Of a DNA stretch of 64,000 bases, positions 45,136 to 53,596 are shown piece after piece. The DNA comes from Nocardia camponoti (GTDB lineage: Bacteria; Actinomycetota; Actinomycetes; Mycobacteriales; Mycobacteriaceae): assembly GCF_014646135.1 (NCBI RefSeq), contig NZ_BMMW01000002.1, forward strand, positions 992,001-1,056,000, read 5' to 3'. The notes below the pieces were generated by a model. It was not told where the DNA came from. It made no database searches and saw only the letters and a list, made by a program, of their open reading frames with translations. Each line of letters begins with the position of its first letter. The stretch's first letter is position 1. Position numbers and translations under genes: made by a program.

Positions 45136-45159
45136 TGCGTTTGTAGGGAGCATGCTTGA

Positions 45160-45190
45160 GGGCCGGTAGCGGAAGCTACCGGCCCTTTTT
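45160..45190 (+). terminator. Intrinsic terminator after the second S1 protease
   Basis: Perfect 11-bp stem GGGCCGGTAGC / GCTACCGGCCC with a GGAA loop, followed by five T, 24 bases after the stop codon. Confidence 0.92.
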
Positions 45191-45935
45191 GCATCGAAGC
45201 GAAGCGAGCTGGTCGCTGGCAATCGCAAGATTGTCACCGGGCCCGCCACCGCGACAGGGCAAGCGCCGAGTCGCGACCGCACGCAGCTCCCGATGCGGAG
45301 CGAGGGACGCACCCTGCAATGGCGACGTAGCCACCCGGGCCCGCACCATGCGAACAAGGCAAGTGTGTTCCCGAGTCGCGACCGCGCGCAGCTCCCGATG
45401 CGGAGCGAGGGACGCGCCCTGCAATGGCGACGTCACCACCCGGGCCCGCACCATGCGAACAAGGCAAGTGTCTTCCCGAGTCGCGACCGCGCGCAGCTCC
45501 CGACGCGTAGCGAGGGACGCGCCCTGCAATGGCGACGTCACCACCCGGGCCCGCACCATGCGAACAAGGCAAGTGCGTGCCCGAGTCGCGACCGCGCGCA
45601 GCTCCCGATGCGGAGCGAGGGACGCGCCCTGCAATCGCCACGTCACCACCCAAGCCCGCACCATGCGAACAGGGCAAGTGCCCAGTCGCCGCAGCGCGCA
45701 GCTCCCGACGCGAAGCGAGGGACGCCCCTGCAATCGACACGTTTGCGGGAACGCGCCCAGAACGAGCGTTTGCGACATTCGAACGTGCACGGTCGAGCAA
45801 TCGAATCTGGAAGGTTGCGCGCAGGCCCCGATGCGAAGCGAGGGACCGCGCCCCCGCAATCGACACGTTCGCGAAAACTCAGCCCCGCACCCGCGACCTC
45901 GAGGAGCGGCGGCCCCGAAGGGGCCGGTCGCGGCC
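45191..45935. repeat. 105-bp tandem repeat (VNTR-like), non-coding
   Basis: Starting at 45268, 45373, 45478 and 45583, four units of 105 bp are nearly identical (GAGTCGCGACCGC ... GAGCGAGGGACGC ... CACCATGCGAACA). A fifth, shortened unit starts at 45683, and a decayed one with GATGCGAAGCGAGGGAC lies near 45829. Because 105 is a multiple of three, long frames open on both strands, but none has a ribosome site or a recognisable product and they run across the preceding terminator, so I treat the region as non-coding. Confidence 0.85.
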
Positions 45936-46002
45936 GTCCGTCCGTTCAGGTGCCGTTGCGTAGGCGACGAAGGAGCAAGCAACGGTGCCTGAACGGACGG
46001 AC
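45936..46002. repeat. Large palindrome, family 2 copy A
   Basis: 24-bp arms at 45936-45959 and 45979-46002 with two mismatches enclose a 19-nt loop (GTAGGCGACGAAGGAGCAA). Core sequence GGTGC..TTGCGTA..GGCGA..AAG..G.AAGCAA..GTGCC is shared with the palindrome at 56633-56722, so this is a dispersed element. 46003-46154 holds nothing I recognise. Confidence 0.75.
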
Positions 46003-46154
46003 CTCAGGGCCGCGACACGCGCGCGCCAGCGCGCCAAAAACACAGTTATGTACCGAATCCCTCCACCGAATACCCGTGGCAACGGCGGGCGGTCTAGAAA
46101 CCGCCGCATAAAGAACCCCCGACGCAAGCGCGCGGGCCCTTTCCCTAAAACGCC

Positions 46155-46197
46155 CCAAACACAAAGGGCCCCACCGTAATCCGTGCGGTGAGGCCCT
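46155..46197 (-). terminator. Terminator of the secreted protein gene
   Basis: Arms AGGGCCCCACCG (46165-46176) and CGGTGAGGCCCT (46186-46197) pair with one mismatch. On the minus strand the stem is followed by TTTGTGTTTG, 17 bases after the stop of the gene at 46214-46924. Confidence 0.75.
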
Positions 46198-46213
46198 TCG
46201 CGAGTACTTCTGA

Positions 46214-46924
46214 CTACTTGTCAGCCCAAACGGTGGTGCCGTCCGGTGCCTGGAAGACGTTCAGCATCTCGATGCCAGCGACGAGGGCAACCGGGCCGCC
46301 GACGACGATGGTGCCGATAACGCCACCGATGGCCGCGCCGCCAACGATGCCGCCGAGGCAAAGCGCGGGCCAGCCGACAACCGTGACGATGCCGCCGATG
46401 CAGCCGACCAGTGCGCCAACCGCGGTGCCAAGGAAAGCGCCGATCGCGGTGCCGACCGAGAACTTGGTCGAGAAGTCATTGATCGCGCGCTGGTTCTCCT
46501 GCGCGGAAGCGATCTCCTTCGCTTCGGCGACGGGCCGCACGCCCACATTCTGGTCAGCCGACAGCACCAGGTTCGCAGGCTTCTCCGGGGTCAGCTTGAG
46601 GACCGTCGAGTCCTCGACAACCTCAGTCTTGGTCGCGATGTTGGTCCCGTTGATCGAGAACGCGATCGGGACAACAACCTGCACGTCGCCGCGCGAGTCC
46701 TTGATCTCGGCAACGGTCTTCTTCGGCGCCTCAGGCGTCTCCCCATCCTTCTCAACCAACGAGAAGGTGCCGTTCTTAACGGTCGCAACGACCGTCTTGT
46801 CGACGAGCTTGACCGAGTACTTAATCCCCTCGGGTGCCGGTTCTTCGGCGTGAGCGGTGCCAAGACCAACGGTCATCGCGCCCACGACCAGCGCGGCCGC
46901 CGCGGCGGTCCTACGGAAGTTCAT
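46214..46924 (-). CDS. Secreted or surface protein with a C-terminal Gly-zipper region
   Basis: 236 residues. A Sec signal peptide (MNFRRTAAAAALVVGAMTVG, cleavage after AHA) is followed by a soluble domain of about 100 residues (KYSVKLVDKTVVATVKNG ... VVVPIAFSINGTNIATKTEVVEDSTVLKLTPE). A long Gly/Ala-rich hydrophobic segment (about 155-220: VGTAIGAFLGTAVGALVGCIGG, GGIVGGAAIGGVIGTIVVGG) looks like a glycine zipper that could insert in or associate with a membrane. Similar small exported proteins are common in Nocardia-type genomes, but I do not know a function. Divergent from the Fe-S reductase across a 446-bp region, with its own terminator. Confidence 0.75.
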   Translation of the reverse strand: MNFRRTAAAAALVVGAMTVGLGTAHAEEPAPEGIKYSVKLVDKTVVATVKNGTFSLVEKDGETPEAPKKTVAEIKDSRGDVQVVVPIAFSINGTNIATKTEVVEDSTVLKLTPEKPANLVLSADQNVGVRPVAEAKEIASAQENQRAINDFSTKFSVGTAIGAFLGTAVGALVGCIGGIVTVVGWPALCLGGIVGGAAIGGVIGTIVVGGPVALVAGIEMLNVFQAPDGTTVWADK

Positions 46925-47370
46925 TCAAGTTCCAATCCATCAGGTGTAGAGCGGCGAGCCACTGTTCACACGCGAGACTCGTCAAGTCGCGCCTTTTGTG
47001 AGAGGTTGGCGACTTCTCCCCGAGCAGTGTGAAGAATGGCACAGCAGACCGAACAGCTGGAGCTTAATCCACCGAATCCCCGCATGCCATACCAGATTTC
47101 GGGTATGGAACTAAGCCTATCCTTAACGCTTTCGCAGTTCAGGCACGGTTTACGGTGTTAGCGAGTCGATCTAGGTACACGTGAGTAAACATTTTTGTGA
47201 TGTTGCTCACAGGCAAATTCTAGGTCAAGGCGCAGTAAACACCGTCGACGCGCAAGAACTCACCTTGCGGTAGACATCCCTAGTTACTGACGGGTAACTT
47301 AGGGGCAGTTACGATACGAGCCAACTGGGTCGCGACGACCCGCGTGTTGCCTCTAAAGAAAGGTCGCGAC
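46925..47370. promoter_or_regulatory. Divergent regulatory region, secreted protein / Fe-S reductase
   Basis: 446 bp without a gene and noticeably more AT-rich in its middle. It holds a CRP-type site (47196-47211), GTTAC-N6-GTAAC (47283-47298) followed by a further GTTAC (47308-47312), one TTAGGGG (47299-47305) and the reductase ribosome site AAGAAAGG (47355-47362). Confidence 0.55.
47196..47211. promoter_or_regulatory. CRP/GlxR-type binding site
   Basis: TGTGA-N6-TCACA with both half-sites perfect. This is the consensus of the cAMP-responsive CRP/GlxR regulators of Mycobacterium and Corynebacterium. It is 160 bp upstream of the Fe-S reductase start and 272 bp from the divergent secreted-protein start, so either gene could be the target. 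Confidence 0.7.
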
Positions 47371-50300
47371 ATGAATGCCCTGACTATCACGCTGGGCACC
47401 TTCGGTGCGCTGCTCAGCCTGTTGTGTTGGGCGTCGTTTATCGGCGGCGTGTGGAATATCGGCAAGGCCATCACGATCGGCCAGACCGCGCCGGACCGTT
47501 GGCGACCCTTCATTCCTCGGTTCAAGCACATGGTCATCGAGGTCGTGCTGCACACGCGGATGAACAAGTTCCGCACCGTCGGCTGGGCGCACTGGCTTGT
47601 CATGTTCGGCTTCTTGCTCGGCATGATCCTGTGGTTCCAGGCGTACGGCCAGACGTTCAACCCCGAATTCAAGTGGCCGATCATCGGCGACTGGCCGATC
47701 TACCACTTCGTGGACGAACTGCTCGGTATCGGCACCCTGGTCGGTATCACCGCGCTGATCATCATCCGTCAGATCAACTCGCCGCGAGTGCCCGCGCGCC
47801 TGTCGCGCTTCAGCGGTTCGAAGATGATCCCGGCCTACATCATCGAGACCATCGTCTTCATGGAAGGCCTCGGGATGATCGTGGTTAAGGCGGGCGTCAT
47901 CTCGCTCACCGGCCACAGCAACCCCTACACCGACTTCTTCACGATGCACGTCGCCAAAATCATTCCGGCGAACATCACGCTGATCTCGATCTTCGCGTTC
48001 ATCAAGCTCATGTCGGGCATGGCCTTCCTCTACCTCGTCGGCCGCAACGTCACGTGGGGCGTCGCCTGGCACCGCTTCCTCGCCTTCTTCAACATCTACT
48101 TCAAGCGCAACGCCGACGGTTCCGTCGCGCTCGGTGCCGTGAAGCCGATGACGTCGAACGGCAAAGACCTCACGATGGAGAACGTCGACCCCGAGATCGA
48201 CAACCTCGGCGTTGGTCGCACCCAGGACTTCACCTGGAAAGACCTGATGGATGTCAGCACCTGCACCGAGTGCGGTCGCTGCCAGTCGCAGTGCCCCGCG
48301 TGGAACACCGGCAAGCCGCTTTCGCCGAAGCTGCTGATCATGTCGCTGCGCGATCACCTTTACGCCGAAGCGCCTTACCTGCTCGCTGGCGGTCGTCGCG
48401 ACCCCGAAGGCAACGAGACCGGGCTCGTCAACGACGAGGGCCATGTCGACGAGAAGGCGCTCGCTGGCGTCCCCGAGTCCGCGATCGAGGCGTCGAAGCG
48501 CCCGCTGGTCGGCGACCTCGAAGCGCTCGGCGTCATCGACCCCGAGGTGCTGTGGAGCTGCACCACCTGTGGCGCGTGCGTTGAGCAGTGCCCGGTCGAC
48601 ATCGAACACGTCGACCACATCGTCGACATGCGTCGCTACCAGGTGCTCATCGAAAGCGAGTTCCCCACCGAGCTCGCTGGCCTGTTCCGCAACCTGGAAA
48701 ACAAGGGCAACCCGTGGGGTCAGAACTCCAAGGACCGCCTCAACTGGATCAACGAGCTCGACTTCGACGTCCCCGTTTTCGGTAAGGACGCCGACAGCTT
48801 CGACGGCTACGAGTACCTATTCTGGGTTGGTTGCGCCGGTGCTTACGAGGACCGTGCGAAGAAGACGACCAAGGCGGTTGCCGAGCTGCTCGCCACCTCC
48901 GGCACCAAGTTCATGGTGTTGGGCGCGGAAGAGACCTGCACCGGCGACCCGGCCCGTCGCGCGGGCAACGAGTTCCTGTTCCAGCAGCTCGCTGAGCAGA
49001 ACATCGCGGTCATCAATTCGGTCTTCGAAGGCGTTGAGCAGTCGAAGAAGATGATCGTTGTGACGTGTGCGCACTGCTTCAACACGCTCAACAACGAGTA
49101 CCCGCAGTTGGGTGCCACCTACGAGGTCGTGCACCACACGCAGCTGCTGAATCGCCTTGTGCGACACAAGAAGTTGATCCCGGTCGCGCCTGTCGCGCAG
49201 AACATCACCTACCACGACCCCTGCTACCTTGGCCGCCACAACAAGATCTACAACGCGCCGCGTGAGCTGATGGAAGCTTCGGGCTCCACGCTGGTTGAGA
49301 TGCCGCGTCACGCTGAGCGTTCGTTCTGCTGTGGTGCCGGTGGCGCGCGCATGTGGATGGAAGAGCAGCTCGGCAAGCGCATCAACGTCGACCGTGTCGA
49401 CGAGGCGTTGTCGACCAACCCCACCAAGATCGCGACCGGCTGCCCGTTCTGCCGCGTGATGCTCACCGACGGTGTCACCGCGCGTCAGGAAGAGGGTCAG
49501 GGCGAAGGCGTCGAGGTCGTCGACGTTTCGCAGCTGATGCTCGACTCGATCAAGCGCCTCGACCCAGCCGAATTGTCGGCGAACCTTGTTGTGGTGCAGG
49601 AGCCGAAGGCCGAGCCGGAGCCGGAAGTGAAGCCGACTCCCGCGCCCGCTGAGGCCGCTACCCCGGCCGCAGCGCCTGCTGCGAAGCCCGCTGGTGGCGG
49701 ACTCGGCATGAAGGGCGCTGCGAAGGCTCCCGGCGGTGGACTTGGCATGAAGGGCGCGGCTAAGGCGCCTGGTGCGAAGGCTGCTCCGGCCGAGGAAGCC
49801 ACTGCTCCTGCGGTCAAGGGTCTCGGCATGAAGGGTGCGGCAAAGGCACCCGGTGGCGGACTTGGCATGAAGGGTGGCGCGAAGGCACCGGGCGCGAAGG
49901 CTGCTCCGGCGGCCGAGCCTGCCGCTGCTGAGCCCACTGCGGAAGCAACTGAGGCGAAGCCGACTGTCGCGGCGAAGGGTCTCGCGATGAAGTCGGGCCT
50001 TAAGCGCCCGGCGGCGAAGGCTCCCGGTGCGAAGGCAGCTGCCCCGGCAGCTCCGGCCGCAGAGGCGGCTCCCGCTGCTGAGTCGACCGAGGCGCCCGCC
50101 GAGGCGAAGCCGACCATCGCGGCAAAGGGCTTGGCAATGAAGTCGGGCCTTAAGCGTCCGGCGGCGAAGGCCCCTGGCGCGAAGCCCGCAGCGGCGCCCG
50201 CGGCTCCGGCAGCGGAACCCGATGCGACCCCGGCAGCGGAAGCGGCCCCGACCGCTGAGGCTCCCGCCGAAGCAAAGCCGACGATCGCCGCAAAGGGCTT

Positions 50301-50535
50301 GGCAATGAAGTCGGGCCTCAAGCGCCCGACAACAAAGGCCCCCGGCGCGAAGCCCGCAGCAGCCCCGGCAGCTCCGGCCCCTAAACCGGAGCCGACCCCG
50401 ATCCCCGAGCCGGAGGCAACGGCGCAAGCCGAGCCCACCGACAACGGCAACGGCACCCCGCCCGCGAACCCCACCGCCAAGCCAGGCGGCCTGGGCTTCA
50501 AGTCCAACGCAAAGGCCCCGGGCAAGAAGAACTAA
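47371..50535 (+). CDS. Membrane Fe-S oxidoreductase (HdrD/GlpC-like) with Lys/Ala/Pro-rich tail
   Basis: 1,054 residues from ATG 47371, 8 bases after AAGAAAGG; an in-frame ATG nine codons upstream lacks such a site. Five hydrophobic segments fill residues 1-230. Two [4Fe-4S] motifs follow (CTECGRCQSQCP from 298; CTTCGACVEQCP from about 396), then two CCG-type domains (CAHCFNTLNNEYP near 567; HDPCYLGRH near 616 with SFCCGAGG near 653 and GCPFC near 690). This is the plan of heterodisulfide-reductase-like, quinone-linked reductases; M. tuberculosis Rv0338c (about 882 residues, from memory) is the likely orthologue. The substrate is unknown. Residues from about 745 to the end form a low-complexity tail with repeated KGLGMKGAAKAPG and KGLAMKSGLKRP units, longer than I expect. 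It has its own promoter region and a terminator at 50551-50584. Confidence 0.85.
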   Translation: MNALTITLGTFGALLSLLCWASFIGGVWNIGKAITIGQTAPDRWRPFIPRFKHMVIEVVLHTRMNKFRTVGWAHWLVMFGFLLGMILWFQAYGQTFNPEFKWPIIGDWPIYHFVDELLGIGTLVGITALIIIRQINSPRVPARLSRFSGSKMIPAYIIETIVFMEGLGMIVVKAGVISLTGHSNPYTDFFTMHVAKIIPANITLISIFAFIKLMSGMAFLYLVGRNVTWGVAWHRFLAFFNIYFKRNADGSVALGAVKPMTSNGKDLTMENVDPEIDNLGVGRTQDFTWKDLMDVSTCTECGRCQSQCPAWNTGKPLSPKLLIMSLRDHLYAEAPYLLAGGRRDPEGNETGLVNDEGHVDEKALAGVPESAIEASKRPLVGDLEALGVIDPEVLWSCTTCGACVEQCPVDIEHVDHIVDMRRYQVLIESEFPTELAGLFRNLENKGNPWGQNSKDRLNWINELDFDVPVFGKDADSFDGYEYLFWVGCAGAYEDRAKKTTKAVAELLATSGTKFMVLGAEETCTGDPARRAGNEFLFQQLAEQNIAVINSVFEGVEQSKKMIVVTCAHCFNTLNNEYPQLGATYEVVHHTQLLNRLVRHKKLIPVAPVAQNITYHDPCYLGRHNKIYNAPRELMEASGSTLVEMPRHAERSFCCGAGGARMWMEEQLGKRINVDRVDEALSTNPTKIATGCPFCRVMLTDGVTARQEEGQGEGVEVVDVSQLMLDSIKRLDPAELSANLVVVQEPKAEPEPEVKPTPAPAEAATPAAAPAAKPAGGGLGMKGAAKAPGGGLGMKGAAKAPGAKAAPAEEATAPAVKGLGMKGAAKAPGGGLGMKGGAKAPGAKAAPAAEPAAAEPTAEATEAKPTVAAKGLAMKSGLKRPAAKAPGAKAAAPAAPAAEAAPAAESTEAPAEAKPTIAAKGLAMKSGLKRPAAKAPGAKPAAAPAAPAAEPDATPAAEAAPTAEAPAEAKPTIAAKGLAMKSGLKRPTTKAPGAKPAAAPAAPAPKPEPTPIPEPEATAQAEPTDNGNGTPPANPTAKPGGLGFKSNAKAPGKKN

Positions 50536-50550
50536 CAACTGAACATCCCA

Positions 50551-50590
50551 AGTGAGGCGCGACCCCCCGGGTTCGCGCCTCACTTGTGTA
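50551..50590 (+). terminator. Terminator after the Fe-S reductase
   Basis: Perfect 12-bp stem AGTGAGGCGCGA (50551-50562) / TCGCGCCTCACT (50573-50584) with a C-rich loop, 15 bases after the stop codon; the following T tract is weak (TGTGTAT). 50591-50748 holds nothing I recognise. Confidence 0.75.
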
Positions 50591-50748
50591 TCGGGTCGCA
50601 CCCTGATGGCCCAGGTCCGGTGCATCAGCTATCGTGTTCGTATACAGGTCTTTGAGCGCCTGCCGTGGAATGCCAGCGGTGCTGCCACCGCCCTCCTTAA
50701 GTGGATCGGCCCACGGAGGCTCTCAAGGACCTGTTGTAATCTCCCGCC

Positions 50749-51519
50749 TTACGACGGGATCTTTGGGCATGGGCGGCACGGGAACCACTCCATCTTCGCC
50801 ACGAGTCCGGTATCCGGCATCGATCTGAGTCCATGGGGTACAACGCAGTGTTCGCTTGCCCGAATCTGGTGCCAAATCGACATGAGATAGGCCGACTCGG
50901 TGTAGCCGAACTCACCGGACGGCCAGATCGCGGCTTTGAGGAACCCTCCATACAGGTCGGCAGCTTGACTCTCCAGGTACTTATCCGCCGATACCCACCG
51001 AAGCCCTTGCTCCATGTGCCAAGGAATCCGCTCGTCTGTCTGGGATTTCCTGCGGATGTAAGCGTCCGTGGTGTTGTGGTCGTGCCCCCGAACATGCCCA
51101 TACCGAGTCCAGAGCCGCGCGTCAGTGCCATATAGATCACGTGCTGCTCCTGCGACCGACCGATAAGTCTCAAGGGCAACGAAGTTGTAGAAACGCACCG
51201 GGTCGCAGATATAGCTGCTCGGGTCAACTTCGTTCTTCACGGCAAAGACATAACAGACGTGCAGGTTTGGCACTCCGGCGAGCACTGCGGAAGCCCGCTT
51301 GCGCCGGTCGTGGTTCTTGACGTGCTCCTTCCACGACATCACTTTTCCGGCAGGCACGCCGAAGTCCGTCCGCAACGTAGTAACGGCGGAACGCAACTCC
51401 GGCGCACTCAGGTCGTCGACTATTACCGCCGCCATGCCGAAGACCGGGCTGGAATTTGGCCCACTTCCACGGTCGCCCGTTTCGTCGATGTAGGCCCACA
51501 CTCTCGGGGTTGTCGGCAT
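50749..51519 (-). CDS. DUF3800 domain protein
   Basis: 256 residues. The start VWAYIDETGDRG (7-18) is the hallmark of DUF3800 proteins (YIDExGD), which have an RNase-H-like fold with acidic residues expected at the active site; GMAAVIVDD and SWKEHVKNHDRRKR follow in the usual order. Family members are often carried on mobile or defence-associated DNA, and their activity is not established. The gene is on the opposite strand to the Fe-S reductase, and its coding sequence looks less GC-rich and less biased in third positions than its neighbours, suggesting transfer. No transposase or integrase is visible beside it. Confidence 0.8.
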   Translation of the reverse strand: MPTTPRVWAYIDETGDRGSGPNSSPVFGMAAVIVDDLSAPELRSAVTTLRTDFGVPAGKVMSWKEHVKNHDRRKRASAVLAGVPNLHVCYVFAVKNEVDPSSYICDPVRFYNFVALETYRSVAGAARDLYGTDARLWTRYGHVRGHDHNTTDAYIRRKSQTDERIPWHMEQGLRWVSADKYLESQAADLYGGFLKAAIWPSGEFGYTESAYLMSIWHQIRASEHCVVPHGLRSMPDTGLVAKMEWFPCRPCPKIPS

Positions 51520-51574
51520 TCGACCGAATGTACTACCCGAATTTGGCTGCCAACGATACGGCTAGAGCAGACCT

Positions 51575-52099
51575 CTAGCACTCAACGAACGCACCCTTCA
51601 CATACCCCGCGCTCTGGTACACGTAGTCGTACGCCCACCGCCACGGCGTCAGTTCGCGGCCAACGTCGACGAAAAGTAGTTCCCCCGACCAACATTCGCC
51701 GAGGACGTGGCGGGCTCGGGAGATGTGCGGGGTGAAGGTCACCACGATCACCCTCGACCAATTCGCACCGAACGAACGCAACGCCCGTCCCTCACCAAGC
51801 GTCGTGCGCGGCGATGGGTCGAAGCACACCACCTCAAAGCTGTAGCCGCCGTGGCAAATTCGGTTCACTAAGCCGCTGTATTCGTATGGGTCCGAAATCA
51901 GCACGCGCGGTGCGTAACCGGCGGCGGCCAGCGACAAACCCAGTTCCTCGCGCCCGTCGTGCGCACCGCCGAGCACCAAAATCGCGTCGGCGACAAGCGG
52001 CTCGTCAACAACCGGCCGCACATAAACCGGCCACAGCATCACCCAAACCCCAAGCACAAACGCGACCGCGACGACAAGCCCCCTAACCATCAGCCGCAT
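51575..52099 (-). CDS. YdcF-like (DUF218) membrane-anchored protein
   Basis: 174 residues from ATG 52099; the open frame continues upstream but that part overlaps and antisenses the UDP-glucose dehydrogenase gene, so it is not used. Residues 4-25 are a membrane anchor (MVRGLVVAVAFVLGVWVMLWPVY). Then ADAILVLGGAHDGREELGLSLA (about 37-58) and VCFDPSPRTTLGEGRAL (about 88-104) match the DUF218 fold (VLGGG..., P...T.xEA). DUF218 proteins include envelope factors such as ElyC and SanA, but their reactions are unknown. Divergent from ugd, 132 bp apart. Internal start at Met4 is possible. Confidence 0.75.
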   Translation of the reverse strand: MRLMVRGLVVAVAFVLGVWVMLWPVYVRPVVDEPLVADAILVLGGAHDGREELGLSLAAAGYAPRVLISDPYEYSGLVNRICHGGYSFEVVCFDPSPRTTLGEGRALRSFGANWSRVIVVTFTPHISRARHVLGECWSGELLFVDVGRELTPWRWAYDYVYQSAGYVKGAFVEC

Positions 52100-52231
52100 C
52101 GCCCGATCGTACCCGGCCAAACCAAGAAACCGCAGGTAGAACCCTCGCGTCTCCCCCTGTACACCAAGTGTTGCGCGCAAAACCACCCGCGTGACGCGGC
52201 GTAGCAACGCACGGCGCTTACCAACGAGTAC

Positions 52232-53554
52232 ATGCGATGCACAGTCTTCGGAACGGGGTACCTGGGGGCCACGCATGCCGCGTGTATGGCCGAACTGGGC
52301 CACGATGTGGTGGGGGTCGACGTCGATCCGGGCAAGGTCGCCAAGCTCGCCGACGGGATCGTCCCGTTTTACGAGCCCGGCCTTGAGGAAGTTCTTCAAC
52401 GCAACCTGGCAGCGGGCCGGTTGCGGTTCACGACCGACTACGAGGACGCGGCCGCACACGCCGACGTCCATTTCCTCGGTGTCGGCACTCCGCAGAAGAA
52501 GGGCGAGTACGGCGCCGACTTGAAATACGTTCACGCCGTTGTTGATTCGCTCGCGCCGATCATGGAACGCGACGGCATGATCATCGGCAAGTCGACCGTG
52601 CCCGTCGGCACCGCCGCCGCCCTCGGTGAGCGTGCGCGCGAAAAGGCAAGCGTCAACGTCGAAGTCGCGTGGAACCCAGAGTTCCTTCGCGAAGGCTTCG
52701 CCGTCCAAGACACCCTGTCCCCCGATCGACTAGTGCTCGGCCTGGATCGCGAACGCGCCCAATCGAATTGGGTCGAAGAACAGATTCGCGAGATCTACGC
52801 CGACCTCATCAACAGCGAAATCCCGTTCCTCCTAACCGATCTCGCGACGGCCGAGCTGGTCAAGGTCTCCGCCAACGCCTTCCTCGCAACCAAAATCTCC
52901 TTCATCAACGCCGTCTCGGAAGTCTGCGAAGCAACCGGTGCCGACGTCACCATGCTCGCCGACGCCCTCGGCTACGACGCCCGCATCGGCCGCCGCTTCC
53001 TCAACGCCGGCCTCGGTTTCGGCGGCGGCTGCCTGCCAAAAGATATTCGCGCGTTCATGGCCCGTTCGGGTGAGTTGGGTGCCGACCACGCCGTCGCGTT
53101 TTTGCGTGAGGTCGACAACATCAACATGCGGCGTCGCACGAAGGTCGTCGACATGGCCGCCCGCGCATGCGGTGGTTCGCTACTCGGCGCGAACGTCGCG
53201 GTGCTCGGCGCGGCGTTCAAACCCGAGTCCGACGATGTGCGCGACTCCCCCGCGCTCAATGTCGCTGGCATGATCCAACTTCACGGCGCGGTCGTCACCG
53301 TTTATGACCCGAAAGCCGTCGAAAACAGTCGGCGCGTTTTCCCCACGCTCAATTACGCGACGTCGATCGCCGAAGCGTGTGACCGCGCCGATGTGGTGCT
53401 CGTGCTCACCGAGTGGAACGAGTTCACCGCTTTGACTCCGGCCGACCTCGCCCCGGTGGTACGTTCCCGTTCGATCATCGACGGCCGTAATTGCTTAACC
53501 GCTGCGACCTGGCGCGATGCCGGGTGGGTGTACGCAGGACTCGGCACCCCGTAA
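52232..53554 (+). CDS. ugd: UDP-glucose 6-dehydrogenase
   Basis: 440 residues. Oxidises UDP-glucose to UDP-glucuronate in the cytoplasm, supplying sugar for polysaccharides or glycolipids. Visible: NAD-binding GTGYLG near the N-terminus (FGTGYLGATHAACMAELGHDVVGVDVD), NPEFLREG (substrate site, about 148-155), and GGGCLPKD (264-271) with the catalytic Cys267; the C-terminal domain has AFKPESDDVRDSP (about 329-341). Length and motif order are normal for the family. In M. tuberculosis the homologue (udgA) is beside dcd (from memory); here dcd is 7 kb away, so local rearrangement or insertion has occurred. The Hsp70-like gene follows after 42 bp and may be co-transcribed. Confidence 0.93.
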   Translation: MRCTVFGTGYLGATHAACMAELGHDVVGVDVDPGKVAKLADGIVPFYEPGLEEVLQRNLAAGRLRFTTDYEDAAAHADVHFLGVGTPQKKGEYGADLKYVHAVVDSLAPIMERDGMIIGKSTVPVGTAAALGERAREKASVNVEVAWNPEFLREGFAVQDTLSPDRLVLGLDRERAQSNWVEEQIREIYADLINSEIPFLLTDLATAELVKVSANAFLATKISFINAVSEVCEATGADVTMLADALGYDARIGRRFLNAGLGFGGGCLPKDIRAFMARSGELGADHAVAFLREVDNINMRRRTKVVDMAARACGGSLLGANVAVLGAAFKPESDDVRDSPALNVAGMIQLHGAVVTVYDPKAVENSRRVFPTLNYATSIAEACDRADVVLVLTEWNEFTALTPADLAPVVRSRSIIDGRNCLTAATWRDAGWVYAGLGTP

Positions 53555-53596
53555 AGTGGCGGCCCAGCGGGGTGTTGGCAACGAGATGGGCATCAG

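Noticed and set aside
45268..45700. Possible CRISPR array with long units.
   Set aside because: The whole 105-bp unit is conserved; there is no alternation of repeat and variable spacer.
45156..46111. Overlapping open frames on both strands across the 105-bp repeat.
   Set aside because: The period is a multiple of three, so any stop-free frame continues through all units. They start inside a terminator and encode Arg/Ala-rich sequence without features.
52100..52708. N-terminal extension of the YdcF-like protein to 52708.
   Set aside because: It is antisense to the 5' part of ugd and carries no conserved features; the ATG at 52099 starts the membrane anchor cleanly.
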